64,000 nucleotides of DNA from Stercorarius parasiticus (Eukaryota; Chordata; Aves; Charadriiformes; Stercorariidae): the NCBI GenBank assembly GCA_013396915.1, contig VWZL01002559.1, positions 124,001-188,000 of the forward strand, in the 5' to 3' direction. This document shows, in pieces, positions 24,271 to 38,100 of the stretch. The translations under genes were made by a program, and so were the position numbers. The notes below the pieces were generated by a model. That model was given only the letters and a program-made list of their open reading frames with translations. It was not told the DNA's origin and did not search any database. Each line of letters starts with the position of its first letter. The stretch's first letter is position 1.

Positions 24271-27200
24271 GGAAGTGGGTCCTCATGGCAGAACTGAATT
24301 AGAAAACGAACTAGAGCATGAAATAAGGGGAAGAGAGCGTGTCTGTCAGATACTAGAGAGAAGCTGATCACACCTTCCTGGACTCAAGTATTTTAAATAG
24401 AGGCTATCACACTGAAAGGCAGGAAACAGTAGAACAAATGATGCAAGTAACCACTAATAGATGCTAATGCTAATCAAGTGAAATGATCCTGTAGCTGGTA
24501 AGAAGGATTTATTTCTGACAAATTACCCTGGTTTTGAACCCCTCCGCGAAAAAAACCCAACAGTCAAGTGCCTGTGGAGCTGCAGTACCACAGGCTGGTG
24601 ATGTATCAGATCCTTGCATATTCTGCCCAGCTAGGAGTTTGGGTGTTGGCCATGTTTATTAGCTGATGCCCTTTCACTTGTGTTCTCATGAAGGAAATGG
24701 GAGGCGCGTGGCAAGCAGGGATACACAATCTGTGAGGCACAAGACTGTATATGTCAATAGCTCATCCATTATTGTGTAGCATTTGTTTCCTCCTTGCTTC
24801 GTCCTTCTTATGCCCCATACTCCCCACCAAATCTGCATGCCTGGACCAGCTTCTCCATTCATTTCTCCTTCCCGCTCCCAGAATTTGACTTGGAGACAAA
24901 AAGGAAAGAAAGAGATGCCTGGTTTGGTGAGGTTAGTGTCTGTGCTGGAATAGAAAGAACAATGAGTTATTTCAGTGGGAAATGAGACACAGTGAGAAGC
25001 TGAGCCACCTAAATTATCAAGACTCTTAATTTTTGGTGGCAAAGGCATGTTTTCTACTGGTGATATTAAAAAGTCAGCAATACACATCTGGCCTTTGGCA
25101 AGAAAACTTCCCTGGACTGTAAGTTCCCATAGGTGGAGACAAAGCAGTATACACACAATTCTGTGCCTCTCATCTTTCACCTGGACTCTTCTTGCTAGGA
25201 GTGGGACCAATGCTTTGGGATGATATTGCAGTTCTTGGCCACCACAATGGCTGGTGACAGGTGTGGTTGTCACAACATGAACTACAGTGTGTCTCTTTCC
25301 TGACACAAGCTATGCAAGACGACAAGCGGCCATGAAGCAGGTGTGTAGAAGTGGCACAAAGCCTTTTGTTTCATTACATTTCCATTTTGATGGGCAAGAG
25401 ATCTACACCTGGATGGGAATTTTGACTGATGTCAAAAGAGAACATCAGGACAGAGATTCTATGGGTGAGCATAAACAAAGATGGCACTGTGGTTTGGGCA
25501 GTCATTGTGGATTGTGATTTTACTGGACAAACTTGTAAAACCTCTCCTGTCTTCTCCTTTTCCAGACATTGGCAGAAGTTTATTAAGGAAGTAGGAGGAG
25601 ATTATAGCAAACAGGAAGGCATAAATCTGTAACACTGAACTACTTTCTGAGCACTTAAAGAGAAAGAATTGGCTGTTATTTAGGTGTAGAAGGCAAAAAA
25701 CCCTCGGATGTGGCATGAATATGTGAAGAGAGGCAAAAATGAAAAAGGTCACCTCTTTTGGTGACATTTAATAGACTGACAGGATTAACAAAAGTGTGAT
25801 TGGGAACAAGGATAGTTTAGGAAGTTTATTCTCTAGGCTAGAGAGTTGTGACACATATTCAGGTACCTCAGATGACATACTGTGAAAATGGAGCATTGCA
25901 TCTGTGCAGAAAGAGAACAGCATGTAAGAGGAGGTAGCCTAAAGAGTTAGAGATGTCATTGATTTATTCCATGGTTAAAGTAAATTGTATGCAAAATAGA
26001 AAGTTTTTTGGTGTGGAACTTGCCACCACACTGTGGTCATTCCATATGAATTGCACATCAAAGACATCCATGCAATCAAACAAAAAATGCCCAGAAAACT
26101 GCCACAGCACATCATGAAATGCTGTAAACCACCAACATCACAAGGTGCTGCTTCACATCCAATGGCAATCAGAGGCAGAAATAGAGCTTTAGTTTCCGTG
26201 TTTTGTCTAGCAAGGACTCTTCATCTGCTCTTCCACCCCAGAAGGAGAGAGATAAGAATACAAACAACTCATGACTTGCCTTTTACTGTTAAAAGCACCT
26301 GATGCAGAAGCGTTCAGCAAATACCATAAACCTGTTGGTAAAAAATTGCTCCTAGACCAGTATTAGCAACAATCCGAAAGTCAAGTCCCTTCTACAATTT
26401 ATCTTTTATTATTATTTTTGACACAGACATCATCTTTTCTTTGGTTAATATTGATCTTGTCTTCCACATTACTTATGATTTCTCCAGCTGCTTCCTTTCA
26501 CCTCAGTCATTCAATTGCAACTCAAATGAGTCAATTTAATTTCTATCCAACAATTTAATTCCTGTCTTAACATCTAATTGATACCAAGCTGATGAAATTC
26601 CACAATTTGAAGCTAGCCTGCAGCTTTCTGATATAACAAAGAATGTCTGGTCTCAAAACTTCACATGTTGTGCCTTTGAATGTATTATTTGGGAATAGAC
26701 CCAATTCATCATTTGCAGGAAGTTCCGCAGCTCAGTCGTACCTGTCTCAACCTGCCTTTATTTTTGTCTTGCATATACAATGTTTCTGCATCTCCATTTA
26801 ATAGATATGATTTTGTATTGGGGTTCCAAGGCACCAAATACACAGCATGGAACAGTCCTTGTCCTCAGTGGCTCACAATTAAAATCAGATGAAGAGCAAG
26901 CACAGAAGGTAACACAGCAGAGCAATATCAGAGCTTGAAGCAGAATAGGACAAACCTAGGTAACTTTTTGGGTGGGGGCTGACCTCACTGATACTCTCTT
27001 CTCTTTGCCCTTACCTGTCTCTCTGTCCAGACTTATGCTTCCTCAGTCCCCACTTTGCTCTAATCCAAGACTCTTTATGCCTCCTGGTGATACCTCCTCC
27101 TCTCCCTCAGGCCCCTGACGTTGCCTTCTCCCAGCTCCTATCCTGATACAAAGTTCCGGCTGAGAAAGCTCGGTAGCTTTTGCTTCCCTTCCCTTACTCC

Positions 27201-27786
27201 ACCGTTAATATTTGTGTGCCTTATTAATGAATAATATCTCACCAGCTAGGAACTGTGACCACAAACAATTCTGCATCTCAGTTTTATGTGGATATTATGA
27301 AAAAAGAAATAAAAGTGACATTACAAATCTTTTTCAGGTTGCAAAGTCAAGCACTAAACAAAGAGGAAGTGCTGGAATTAAACTTGCCTGCAAAACCTTA
27401 ATTTGGCCCTTATTGTGCATAAGTATTATGATATAGACTTTAATTACATGAACACAGACTATTTTTTCCACATCTAAATGCATAGATGTGCAAATTCTCA
27501 AGCAGTTGACTTGATTACAAGTACGCATAATATAAAAGTTCAATAGTCTATTGATATTTAGTCAGATTGCAGAAATTCCACATATTCATTGCAGCAGCTG
27601 ACTATATTAGGATACTATGCCAAGAGCTGAACAAATGAAATCAGATTACTGCAAATGAGAAGGAACAAATAGCCAGGAAAAAAAAATAGTAGGGTCACAG
27701 GAAAAAACAGCATGGTGAATACTAGACAACTGCATTAGGTTCAGCTGAAACAAAGCAAGAACTCTAAAGCAGCCCCCAAATAATAT

Positions 27787-27948
27787 TTAATCTTTCATCC
27801 AGTCCCAATAAAACAGACTAATCAGCACAGCGTCCACTTTATATTGGGTAACTCCAAAGACTAAACCATGAAAACGCGGTAAAAGTGTATGTTTGAAATA
27901 CACATAAAAAATTCGAGGTGACATCTTGGCCTGTAGGTCCTCTTCTGG
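27787..27948 (-). other. Exon-like segment, left arm of inverted pair
   Basis: On the minus strand, a T-rich tract and CTTCAG end at 27949. The open frame that follows begins PEEDLQAKMSPRIFYV, sharing 9 of 16 residues with the right arm. The 5' splice site present in the right arm has no counterpart here; the frame runs on through unrelated sequence to a stop at 27787. If the right arm is a real exon, this looks like a decayed or alternative copy of it. Confidence 0.2.
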
Positions 27949-28077
27949 CTGAAGAAAAAAATAGAAAAAGGTTAATTTCAAGGTTAGAACTAACCTTGTT
28001 CTATTTTTTTTCCCCAGAGCCCGAAGCAGAGCTCATGGCCAACATGTCACCTCTAATATTCTTTGCTATCTCAGCTG
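27901..28077. repeat. Head-to-head inverted duplication with exon-like arms
   Basis: Two arms diverge from a centre at 27988-27989. The inner 9 bases are perfect (CAAGGTTAG at 27979-27987, CTAACCTTG at 27990-27998). Read outward, each arm has CTAAC (branch-point consensus), a T-rich pyrimidine tract, an AG, and an open frame. The left arm (minus strand) carries an extra dozen bases between the branch point and the pyrimidine tract. Over the first 16 codons after AG I count 34 of 48 identical bases. Similarity is lost beyond about 27901 on the left and 28067 on the right. Confidence 0.75.
28018..28076 (+). other. Exon-like segment, right arm of inverted pair
   Basis: It is preceded by CTAACCTTG, a T-rich tract and CCCCAG, and followed at 28077 by GTGAGT, a consensus 5' splice site. 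From the second AG (28020) it is 57 bases, exactly 19 codons, reading PEAELMANMSPLIFFAISA. The frame stays open on both sides. I do not recognise the peptide. It could be a small internal exon of an unidentified gene or non-coding transcript, or a splice-site mimic inside an old repeat. Confidence 0.25.
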
Positions 28078-31000
28078 TGAGTTTTATATTAACCTTTTCT
28101 CTAAAATTTTGCAGTCAGAATACTAATGCACTATGGATTTTGTTGCAGTATGAAGAAGCTTGGCTTGATCTTCTTTTAATTGCTGGTCAACTAAGCATGG
28201 AGGCTGGCAAATGTTGATGGCAACATTACAACTCTTTTGCACTTCATAGAGAATAAAACAGGGCAGAGCTGAACTGATATCAGCTACCTCTGGACACTAA
28301 CAGAAGCAAAGCAGAGAAAGGATTTGTTATTCATTGATTTATTTGTCTTTTTAATTTAATTTTCAGTTACTACTTGATAAGTGGAGGGAGTACTTTTTTG
28401 CTAGGTGCTGCATATATTATGCTCGGTAATTAATGCTGAAGTCTGGCCCTCTCAGTTTGCTGGAGAAAAGTGAGAGACCAGCCCTCAAGATCTGGCCTGG
28501 CAAATTCCGTACATTGCATAGAAAATGGATAAGATTGACTGAATCTTCAATCCAATTTTAAACAAATTAACTTTTCCTTTAACATATTCCCTTAAAAAAA
28601 ATCTTACTATTTTTGTCACTCTGATTCCTCAGTTTATTCTTTCCGGCTTGGCTGTTTCACCCCGCTTCCAGAAGCAACCCCAATGCTAGAAGGAACCTTT
28701 TGTAAAAGTGCTCCGTATGCCTGGCATATCATAGTATACCAATTTCCCAGGTGACTGCCTACCATCTTTGTATTTTCACCTAACCTTAAAGTATTTCTGT
28801 GTGGGAAACTCTGAAGTGATAAAGCACACTAGTGTGCGGGCTGCTTTTGGAGGACTCAGGTACTGGCTCAGCTGCTCACAGAGAAGAGAAAGGGGCTCTT
28901 CTCTGTGCATGTATAGTAGGTTCTGCCTGCACTTTAGTGTAGGACATGGGTGAAGGTGCAGAATAAAGATTCCACAATTTGGTAGGAACAAATCAGAATG
29001 CCTGCCCGAGACAGGAGAACCGTTTGTTGTTTGAGTCTCTGCCTGCCTGACTCTTTTTAAAGCATGGCGTGAGATACTTAGTCTTTATTTCAAATTACTG
29101 AACTGAGACTTTTGCTAATTTTTCTGTTATGTGAGAAAGTCAAGGAGAATTTGATGTTGGAAATAACTCTCATGGCTTACAGACTAGAGTGTACAAATAT
29201 AGTCCACAGAAAAAAATCCTACAGGGCAAAACTGTCAAAAGCAGTGTCACTCCCCTGTTAGTAGCAGAGCCGTGTACGGGGAATGCCAAGGGCATAGCTG
29301 GGCCTCCATGTGCTACTAGGGGATTTTATTTAGTGCAATTAAAGCCAGGAAGAAAGGTGATGAAGGTCAGGAAATGAACGTTAAGTCTTGCTACCTAACA
29401 ACATTCCTATCTTGCACAGAAATATTTCATGGCTGTCCTTATGAAGCCTTACAGCTATGCTCTATTTTCAAATGTGACGTTTTGGGAAGAGCAGCATAAA
29501 CCAGCTAACAGTAATCCAGTGACAAATGGGTTCTTTCTTTACAGGTGACAAAGCAAGAACAGAAATCACAGAAATTTAGCTGTGTAAGAGAAGAATCAGG
29601 TTCATGACACTGACACAGAGCTAGATCTTCTCCATTAGCAGTCTGAAACTCATGGGTTTCTATGGTTTGAACCAGAATTTTATGGCCCTTGGAAGGATTC
29701 TAATTTCTTTCTTTTTAAAGGAAATGGAATGAAGACTCTCTTAAGGTTACAGAAGGTGGGATGACTGGAGGCTTTTGTAACAAACTTAGAGCTTCAGTTC
29801 TAACATATGTTTCTAGTAACTGAAAGTTCACTACAACAAAAGATCTCCACCATTCAATGGAGAGATAGGAGCTTCAGTTAGGAGCGATCCGCTCTTCACA
29901 TGTAAAGATCATTGCAGCAAACGGCATGGTGGCAACCTCATTAAAGACCTCTAGGACCAAGCTGGCTACCCACATCGCATATCGCAGCCTCTTGGCAAAG
30001 CAATTCCAAAGACTCACCAGCCCTAATTCCAAAGCACCATTCATAATGCAAAAAGAAACATAGATGGGTCCTTTGATAATGCTTTCCTTAAAAAGTAAAA
30101 AATTAAGCCAGAAATAGCTTCCAAATTGTTTCTTAGGTTGGTGATGTGTATTGTCCTGTTTCACTTGAGAGGGAGCATCTGACACTGTAACTGCCTCCTG
30201 TGATCATTTTCGATTCATGCATTGCCAGGTAGGGAACAAAATGTTCCTTGTTACAGTAACAGAAGCAGCTGATGTAGAAGGTGTTGTCTCTGCAGAGGAA
30301 GAGAGTGCACAACTTGGGCCTATTCACTGAAGCAATGATTTTCAATCTCATTTGCAAAATCCTGTACGTTTTCCAATTAAAGTGTGTCTGTGTAGCAAAT
30401 AGTGTTGAATTTAAAGACTTGGGGTTAAGAGGATGAAGAAGAGAATATCTTAAGTATTCCCACATGCTATTACTTTTCACCTATAATTCGAATCTTCTGG
30501 CTTGTCCAGGGATCCAAGATTTCATCATCCGTACCCAAAGGCTGACATACAGTCTTTTCTATATATTGCAGGAGGAAACTGATTTTATTACTGTTCCAAG
30601 ACAACAGTTCACAGAGCCTTTCTAACTATCTGAAAATCACACGTTTATGGGATTAACAGTTGCAAAAAAATACACCCCCAGCTCTAAAACTCAGTTAAGA
30701 GTGCACCATAAATGAGTTGTGACAAAAGAAAATATGAGATATTAAAAAGATGAAGGAAAAGGGCTGTTAATTAACTTAGCTTTGACTTCACCCTTCCATA
30801 GTTCCATTAAATGTGGAGAGCAGTATGTTACTCTTCTGTAAGTGGAAGGCAGGCTGCAGTCATTACATCGCCTACACTTCATGAGACTAGTACAAGTTGC
30901 TACAGTCCAGACCTAAATCACAGTTTTGCTAGCGATGACTGTTTGGAATAATCTCTTCCATGAAGAGTGCATCTAGCTGCAAGTATACAGCATCTACAGT

Positions 31001-34000
31001 TTCTAGTTGCACATCAGTCTGTTGGTAAAAGCAGAGTAGGGACTGATCATTTTCCTCCATGGAAATAACTTTCGAAACATTTACTTTTGAAAGCAGCAAA
31101 GTAGTCTTGGCTTCAATACTCTTCAGATGAGGACACGTTAAGGGCACACACCAACTTTTCTGTGAAATGATACTGTCTGAACATGGAGATAGTTATGTTT
31201 CTTTTCAAGCCCTGTATTAACCTGCAGTACGTATTAGATCACACTCCTTACCCCTCTCCCACAAAACACCAACATACATGTTCATTATTACTTTTTCTAA
31301 AGAAAGCAGCAACTCTGATTTCTATCCCAATCATATCCCAGCACAAGTGCCTTAAAGCTAATGTGAAGGGTTGCCTAGCAACAGCTCTAAGCCTGCTGGG
31401 ATCATCCTGCTACTGATTTTTGCATTGATATTTTGGTTCGAAAGAATGCTTTGTAATAATGAAAGACACTATTAACCTTATTTTCTTACCTCAGAATTTA
31501 ATTAATGCCTTTACTGGTGTGAAAATCACTGCTTTCCAAAACATCTAACTATTTTGTCAGCTCTCTTAGGGCATTTGGGAGCAACACATAGCAATGCGTC
31601 CTTAAAAAGAAACACAGGTTTCAAACAAACAGTATCTAGAGATTTTATTGATGCTCTTAAATCTACACAAAAGTCACTATTTGCAATGAAACTATTGCTG
31701 GGTGTGACTTCTGAGTTCACAGAACAGGAACACTCACATGCAGCCAAGTCTCTGCTGGTGACTTTTGGAAAGCCTGATATCAACAACCTCCACATGTAAT
31801 AGTTGTGTTCTACGTTTACTACTTAAACAGAAAACTGTTAAACAAAGAATTATTGCAACTCACAGTATCCAAAAAAATCAAAGAAACAAGAAGTTGAACT
31901 AATTGGACAGCAAACAATACACTTCTTTGGAGGAGGAAGGGCTACATATTAATAAGTATTTCAGGTTAAGGGGATTGCTCCAAGGACACTTAAACTCAAT
32001 GATCATGTTTTTTATCAATACTGCTACACAGTAACAACAGTCTTACAATGAGCATAAGACCCAGGAGCTGCGTATTGACATACAAATGGATTTACCTTAA
32101 ATTTAGACTGAAGGCAAGGACAGAAATAATTTGTGTCTTTAAGAAAGCAGAATATTATTCTTGGGCTAAAAATTGGCAAATTCATGTTCCATCCTGTCCC
32201 AGCCCTAATGCAGTGTCATCTCAAAGATACTAGTACCCTGTTGAAAAGCCATCACTGAGTTGAGAAGGAGACTTTAGTCCTCTTTGTTTCTACTGGACTG
32301 AATAGAAAAAGCCATAGCTGTTGAGACAACAAATATTTTTCTGCTTTTAATATTAAAATGCAAAACATGGACAAAAATCCTGGTGCTCTCAGCTCCTATG
32401 GTCAGCACAATAAGGATCAATGGGACTCAGGCAAAGAGAATTAAGTTATAGATTTGCAAATAACCAGCAAGATGTGAAGTAGATCCTAGCACTGTGTCTT
32501 AATTTGTGCTTCAGCAAGGTTTTAGGACATCCACACTTCTGCATCTTCTAGCAACAGTTCACAGAAGAGGCAGTCTCATTTCAGAATTCAGGAGGCTTCT
32601 ATTTTTCAGAAGGTTAGAATCTGCTGATGTGCATCTCTCACTCATCAATCAGGATTTTTAAGCCCCTGTAAGTGGCGGTAAGTATTTGAATACATGCACA
32701 GACAGAGCCTGCAAACTAGACAGTGTCTGAGAAGAGTCGCAATGGTAAGATGACTCTTGCTAGAGCTTCAGCAAAATGGGCTAAAGGTAAAAGTTCAGTT
32801 CGCATTACTTAGTGCTATCCTGTCAAATGCTGTCGCTGGGTGTCTGCCATGCTCCTGATCCAAGACTAACACTAGGGATTAAAAATTGCCAACATGCCCC
32901 TCTACAAGCTGATGTCAGATTGTGTAATTTAGAGTATTCCAAACGGAAAAGCCCCAAAGATCCAGTCTAGATTGACTGTGCAGTAGCAGTGATGTAGGTA
33001 TTGTTTGATGGGAAGTAGAATGAGGCCATTCACTAATTCCACTTGGAAATCAATTAGTTCCCATGGAAAATGACTGGCCATCCACGACCTTAAACCTGAA
33101 TTACAGACACTGAAGTTGTGATCTCCACAGCTACACACACACAGATTTCAGGCTCCCTCTCCTCAAATCCTGAAAGTCATGGAAGGTTTTCTTCTCTGTC
33201 TTTTCACATGGCTGGTGGTCACCCTGGTATGGAACCTTACAGCCAGCTTTAGTGAAGGCAGGCCATCTCCCGGGTTGCAACCTGCAGCCCAAAGAAATCA
33301 ACTGGCACCGTTCCCTTTATTTTCACAGCAGAAGCAGCTCTCTCTAACAAATCAATTCCAAACAGAACAAGCAGTTTGACAATTATCATTTTGAACAAAT
33401 ATTTCCAGCCACGCGCAAAACACCGTGGCAAAAAAAGCAAACTTTCAATAAACAGAAAATAGATGATTGTTCTAAAATGACAGCTTTCATGCTGTTTATC
33501 CCAAAGGATCCTCAGAGCTTATGTAGTATGAAACAAATTTGCCACTGGTTAAAAATGTAAATTCTTTAAATACATAAAACCCTAATGAAAAGGCTTGTAA
33601 CATTTCCCTTTTCCTGATTCCCACTTTTCTCTTTTTATCTTCCTAGAAGACGATGTTGATTATAATTACAGTGGGGACTAAAGTGTAGGCTTGATTTTGT
33701 GTTAAAAAAATTATTTGGAAAGTAAAATGGGCTCTTAATGTATGCGTGTGTGATTGGGCATGTGTATGTGCTCCTACACATGTATGCATATGACATGAAT
33801 AAAGTTTCATGGCTTTTAAAGAGTTTTCTTTTAATGCACCAAGTACATTTCGTATTTAAAAGCACATAATTTGTAGAGAGCACACAAAAGAGAGAGTCTG
33901 CCTATGGAGATGAGAGAGAAAAGCTGCTTTGAGATTCCATCACTTCTTTAATGCTTTCAAGATGCAGAGTAATGCAGGACACGGGGGCCAAACTCTGCCT

Positions 34001-34702
34001 TGCTAGTGAAACATTGAAGACTGCAGGATGAGGGCCACAGCCTGGCACCTTCTGCTCATGGTTAGCAGGCGCTCGTGATTGTGACTGCAGGGTCAGCTAT
34101 TGTCAGGTCAGAGAATGCTACAACTAATGTTCAGTCTCCACTGCCCTTGAGGCACAGAATGCAAGCTCAGGTCTGAAGGAACACCACACTAGCACAAAAC
34201 ACAGACTTGCAATGGGACCAGGTGTTTGCTAGGTAAGTGGCCTGATTTCAGGTGCTTTTGGTATTTTTTTTTAACTGGGAATTCCAGTTTAGCTATTGCT
34301 CACAGAAGTGAGGAACTAAAAGTGAACTAGAAGAGAAACTAATAGTTTGCCTGAGTGAGACCTGGGTGAAAAGAAGGCAGTTTGGACCCCTTGCATGTCA
34401 GTCCTCTGCATCCAAACACAACCAAGACCAACTCACTACTTTAGTTCACAGAATGTCTACTTCTGCCCAAAGTGAGCGCATAGGTGCAATGTGCTGGATT
34501 TACGACGTAGACACACAAGTCCAACAGAGGCAGCACACAGGCTCCTTCACAGCGTTTAGGCAGATGCCTGGCAGGACACATCAGCCTCACGTATCAGACA
34601 ACAAATCTGTGATCCTGCCTGCTGCAGTAATCCTGTTGTTATAGTGCTATGATGGACTTTGCTAGGTATCCTAAGATTAAGCCAGCATCTACCCCAACAT
34701 GG

Positions 34703-35126
34703 AATCATAGAATCATCTAGGTTGGAAGGGACCTTTAAGATCATTGAGTCCAGCCATCGACCTAACACTGCTAAAGCCACCACTAAACTGTGTCCCTCAG
34801 CACCACTCCTACCCGTCTTTTAAATACCTCCAGGGATGGCAATTCCACCACTTCCGTGGGCAGCCTGCTCCAATGCAGTGTTCCAACACTTTCAGTGAAG
34901 AAATTTTTCCAAATATCCATCCTAAACCTCCCCTGTCACAACTTGAGGCCGTTTCCTCTTGTCCTGTCGCCTGTTCCCTGGGAGAAGAGACTGAGCCCCC
35001 TGGCTAGACCCTCCTTTCAGGTAGTTGTGGAGAGCGAGGTGGTCTCCCCCTCAGCCTCCTTCAGGCTGAACACCCCCAGCTCCCTCAGACGCTCCTTATA
35101 AGACTTGTGCTCCAAATCCCTCACAT
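34703..35126 (-). mobile_element. CR1 LINE 3' fragment
   Basis: The tail starts at 'aatcatagaatcatctaggt'. It is followed by the C-terminal coding region, with the minus-strand equivalent of the CR1 end that matches the copy at 9948. The sequence stops near 'tgtgctccaaatccctcac'. Frame is broken by small indels, for example an inserted 'cagtgttccaa' near 34880. It has no RT core. Confidence 0.93.
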
Positions 35127-38100
35127 TATGATGCTCTTTAGACGTGTGACTACCAGAACACACTGCACAGATCCTTGGATCAGAGAGCAGATGATCTGGG
35201 CTCTAGTCCCGTCACTCCTGTTCACTTGCTGCACAGCTGCATGAATAGTAGTTTGCATCTCATTCTTTCTTGAGGAAACAAAAACATCCTTCTTGCATAC
35301 CAAGCTTCTGTTCTCATGCTTACTCAGGTCACAGTCTCTTGGAATGTATCTCAGCAAAGTAGCTAAAACGACTATTTGTCTTTTTTTGGTTTTCCTTTTC
35401 AGTTCACAGGTGCTGAAATAATGGGGACTGCTATGCTGCAGCCTGGTGAAATGCTGTTTGACAGCCCAGAGCTGCGGGCAACACTGTGTGACCTGGGTGC
35501 CATGCAGTGGCCTAAAGACTTTTGGGCATTGTGTTGTTTGAGATGAAGCAGTCCAAGCAGGGTATGGACTGTGTCCAGACTACTGGAATAGTTTCTGGAA
35601 AGAACTCTCCTATGGTCTGTGCCTGGTCTCCTTTTGAGTGGCAGCACTTAGTTTCTAGCAGATGGGATCCCAGGAGAAAACTAGCAAGCACATAGTATTG
35701 ACAATCAGCTCTAAGGACCAGGACTTGCTCTTATTCTTGAAGCTCAGCTCAGACTGCTAATCTGGCCATATGTAAGGATGGAATACTGAAGGGAAAGATT
35801 TCCTTTGGGATCTTTTTCTAGTGGCAAAGTTGCAGGTAGAGGCAATGCCTAGTTCGCTCAGTTACAGTGCAGGAGCTGTAGTCGCACTGAACTCTCATTG
35901 TCAATACATAGCCCGACTACATTCTTGTTCCCACCCTCTTTTGTAATTATTCCCAATCCATACAAGCAAAGGCTAATGATGGGAGAAAATTAGTTATTAT
36001 CCTTTTCATTTCATAATTAATGCTTTCTACTATCCTCATCAGTAGGTGTCTATTGTCGAATTTCCTATACTTTGCTTTGCCCTGAGCAGAAACATACTAA
36101 ATTAGATAAATTACTGTTCAGCTCCAGTATGGACAACACTACAGTGATGCATACAGCTAGTTTGAATGCACAACCAGCAGCTGAACATCAGAAATTTTCA
36201 ATACATGGATGACCATCTGTGCAGAATGTAATATCGTGAACGGTAGTCTGCACTGGAGTGAGGCAGCAGAACAAAGAGCCAGGGTCTAGACATCCCTTTA
36301 TGATGGAAGAACTCAAATTTTACTTTTAAGTTAGCAACGTAGATCCTACTCTGCCTCTTTATTTTTCAGTGGAAGCAGCTTAACAAGAACATTGCTTTTT
36401 ATAGTGATGTCTTGCAAACATTTTCTCTTTCCATCTTTTTCTAACGCATTACTAGTTTTTGCAATCAAATGGACAAGCACCAGCATCACAAACAGTGGAA
36501 GAGAAGTGTACCATCACCTTCCTTTAGTTATGACAGAGACAGAAGCATGAAAGGAACTCTAACCTTCAAATGGGTTTCAATTCAAATTTGAACTGTGCTT
36601 TATATCAACTTTAGACATTCTTCATCTTTTATAACTTCATGTGTGAACTTTGACTTACTTGGTTGTCTAAACGTGCTCTGAGCATGCAGTTCACACTGAC
36701 TCTGAGACTGTAAAAGCCTCAGTCAGAGACTGCCCAAGGAGCCTGCTAGGGAAAAAAAAATTCTTGAAAATGCAAAACCCCAGTGGTATTTCATTGCTAG
36801 GTATGATTGCGTTAATGACAAAGGAATTTGAAAAAGTGAAAAATCATTTGAACCAAACTATACTATTTGTTGTTCAGTCCACATTTTTATGTATCCCTAG
36901 TGTGTTAGAACTGAACTAGAAGTGTTGAGAAGCTTTTTTTTTCCCCCCTAGAAATGATTTATTTATGTACAGAATAAGAAGGAAAGGTTATTCAATGGAA
37001 CAGATATCCCCATTCTCTTACTAATACTATTGCATTATTTGAAACTGGTGGTAAATGAACATCAAAAGATCTATTGCAAAGATGATAGCAATTGTAGGAA
37101 TGCAATTTCCAAAGACTTTGCTTCTTTGGTGCTACAAAAGGATTAAAGAGTTTGTCACAACTGGAAGTTTTTAACACCTTGCTTCCATGTTGGTTTCCTC
37201 TTGTCAAAACATGACAGTGCAGCTTTTGCTCTGTGAGAAAGTAGATTCAATTCTGTACATGTAGCATCTTTAATAGGTTGGCTCTTCTCTCCTTGGCTAA
37301 TTAATTTGAAGAACCTTATAGGAATTTAGTGTCTTAAGCCCTTTGTTCCTCTATCATATGTGCTTGAACTTTACTGAGTACAAAGATTACTGGGGACGTG
37401 ATGAGAAAACAAGCGTCAAAACCTCATAAGATGCATTTTCTTAGGAACCTAAGATGAAAGCAAATAAGTTTTCAAACATTTTTAGATAAACCCCTGGTTG
37501 GAGAATTTGGGAGGATGTGAGTTTGCAGGCGGCCTCTGGACTCAGCTGGGAGCAGTTGATGCAGAGTTTCTCAGGCTCTTTCTCCTCTTCCCACATCTCA
37601 TTGTTTCTGTGACAAAATAAAAGAACCAGAAATCTATTTTTATAGTAGCTTGTTCTAGCTAAATACATCCATCATCTTCCAAAGATGATATATATATAGG
37701 TGAACCTTCTCTTTTCATTTCAAACCAGGCTGTATTTTGCAAATACAATTTGCAATCCAGGCAGAGACCAGCAAAGCTGACTCTATTCATCAGCACAAAA
37801 GATACTTAAGGGGTTTTAAGTTGCCCAACTTGCCCCTCCAGTTTCTAGTGTGAATCCACAGAAAAGATGCTGAGGGAACTTTGAACCCTGCTGCTACTGG
37901 GTGAAAGTCTCTGCATGCTAGATTTGTCCAAGTTATTTGCGTTGAAAGTGTCTATAAATAGCTTGCATAATGCCTCAAGTGTGTTATGGAATTATTGGGA
38001 GTTTTGCCTGATTAGAAGAAATAAGGAGTAAAAGCTCTGAGAAAGGAGCTCAGGATTTTACATAGTAATAAAGAAGAGTAATTGAAGGGCTACGGATCTA

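Larger units (their letters stand above)
15846..34702. other. Long unique block without recognised complete genes
   Basis: Nearly 19 kb with no CR1 and no recognisable complete gene. Listed separately are a (TA)n run near 18940, a C-rich run near 19310, a probable ancient palindromic repeat near 17270, candidate regulatory stretches near 19500 and 24150, and the inverted exon-like pair near 27988. A pyrimidine-rich stretch lies at about 26990-27140. The longest stop-free frame (24686-25306, minus) opens at GTG; its first in-frame ATG comes only about a third of the way in. Confidence 0.55.

Noticed and set aside
26990..27140. Pyrimidine-rich stretch as a splice acceptor or promoter
   Set aside because: It contains many CAG words but no open frame or downstream exon that would favour any of them.
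29874..30480. Two overlapping minus-strand frames of 103 and 115 codons
   Set aside because: They are in different frames and have no recognisable domain. A broken retrogene was considered, but I could match it to nothing.
33179..33379. Plus-strand frame with a hydrophobic, signal-peptide-like start (MEGFLLCLFTWLVVTLVWNL)
   Set aside because: Only 66 codons, with no domain after the hydrophobic stretch and no conserved context. Hydrophobic runs arise easily from T-rich DNA.
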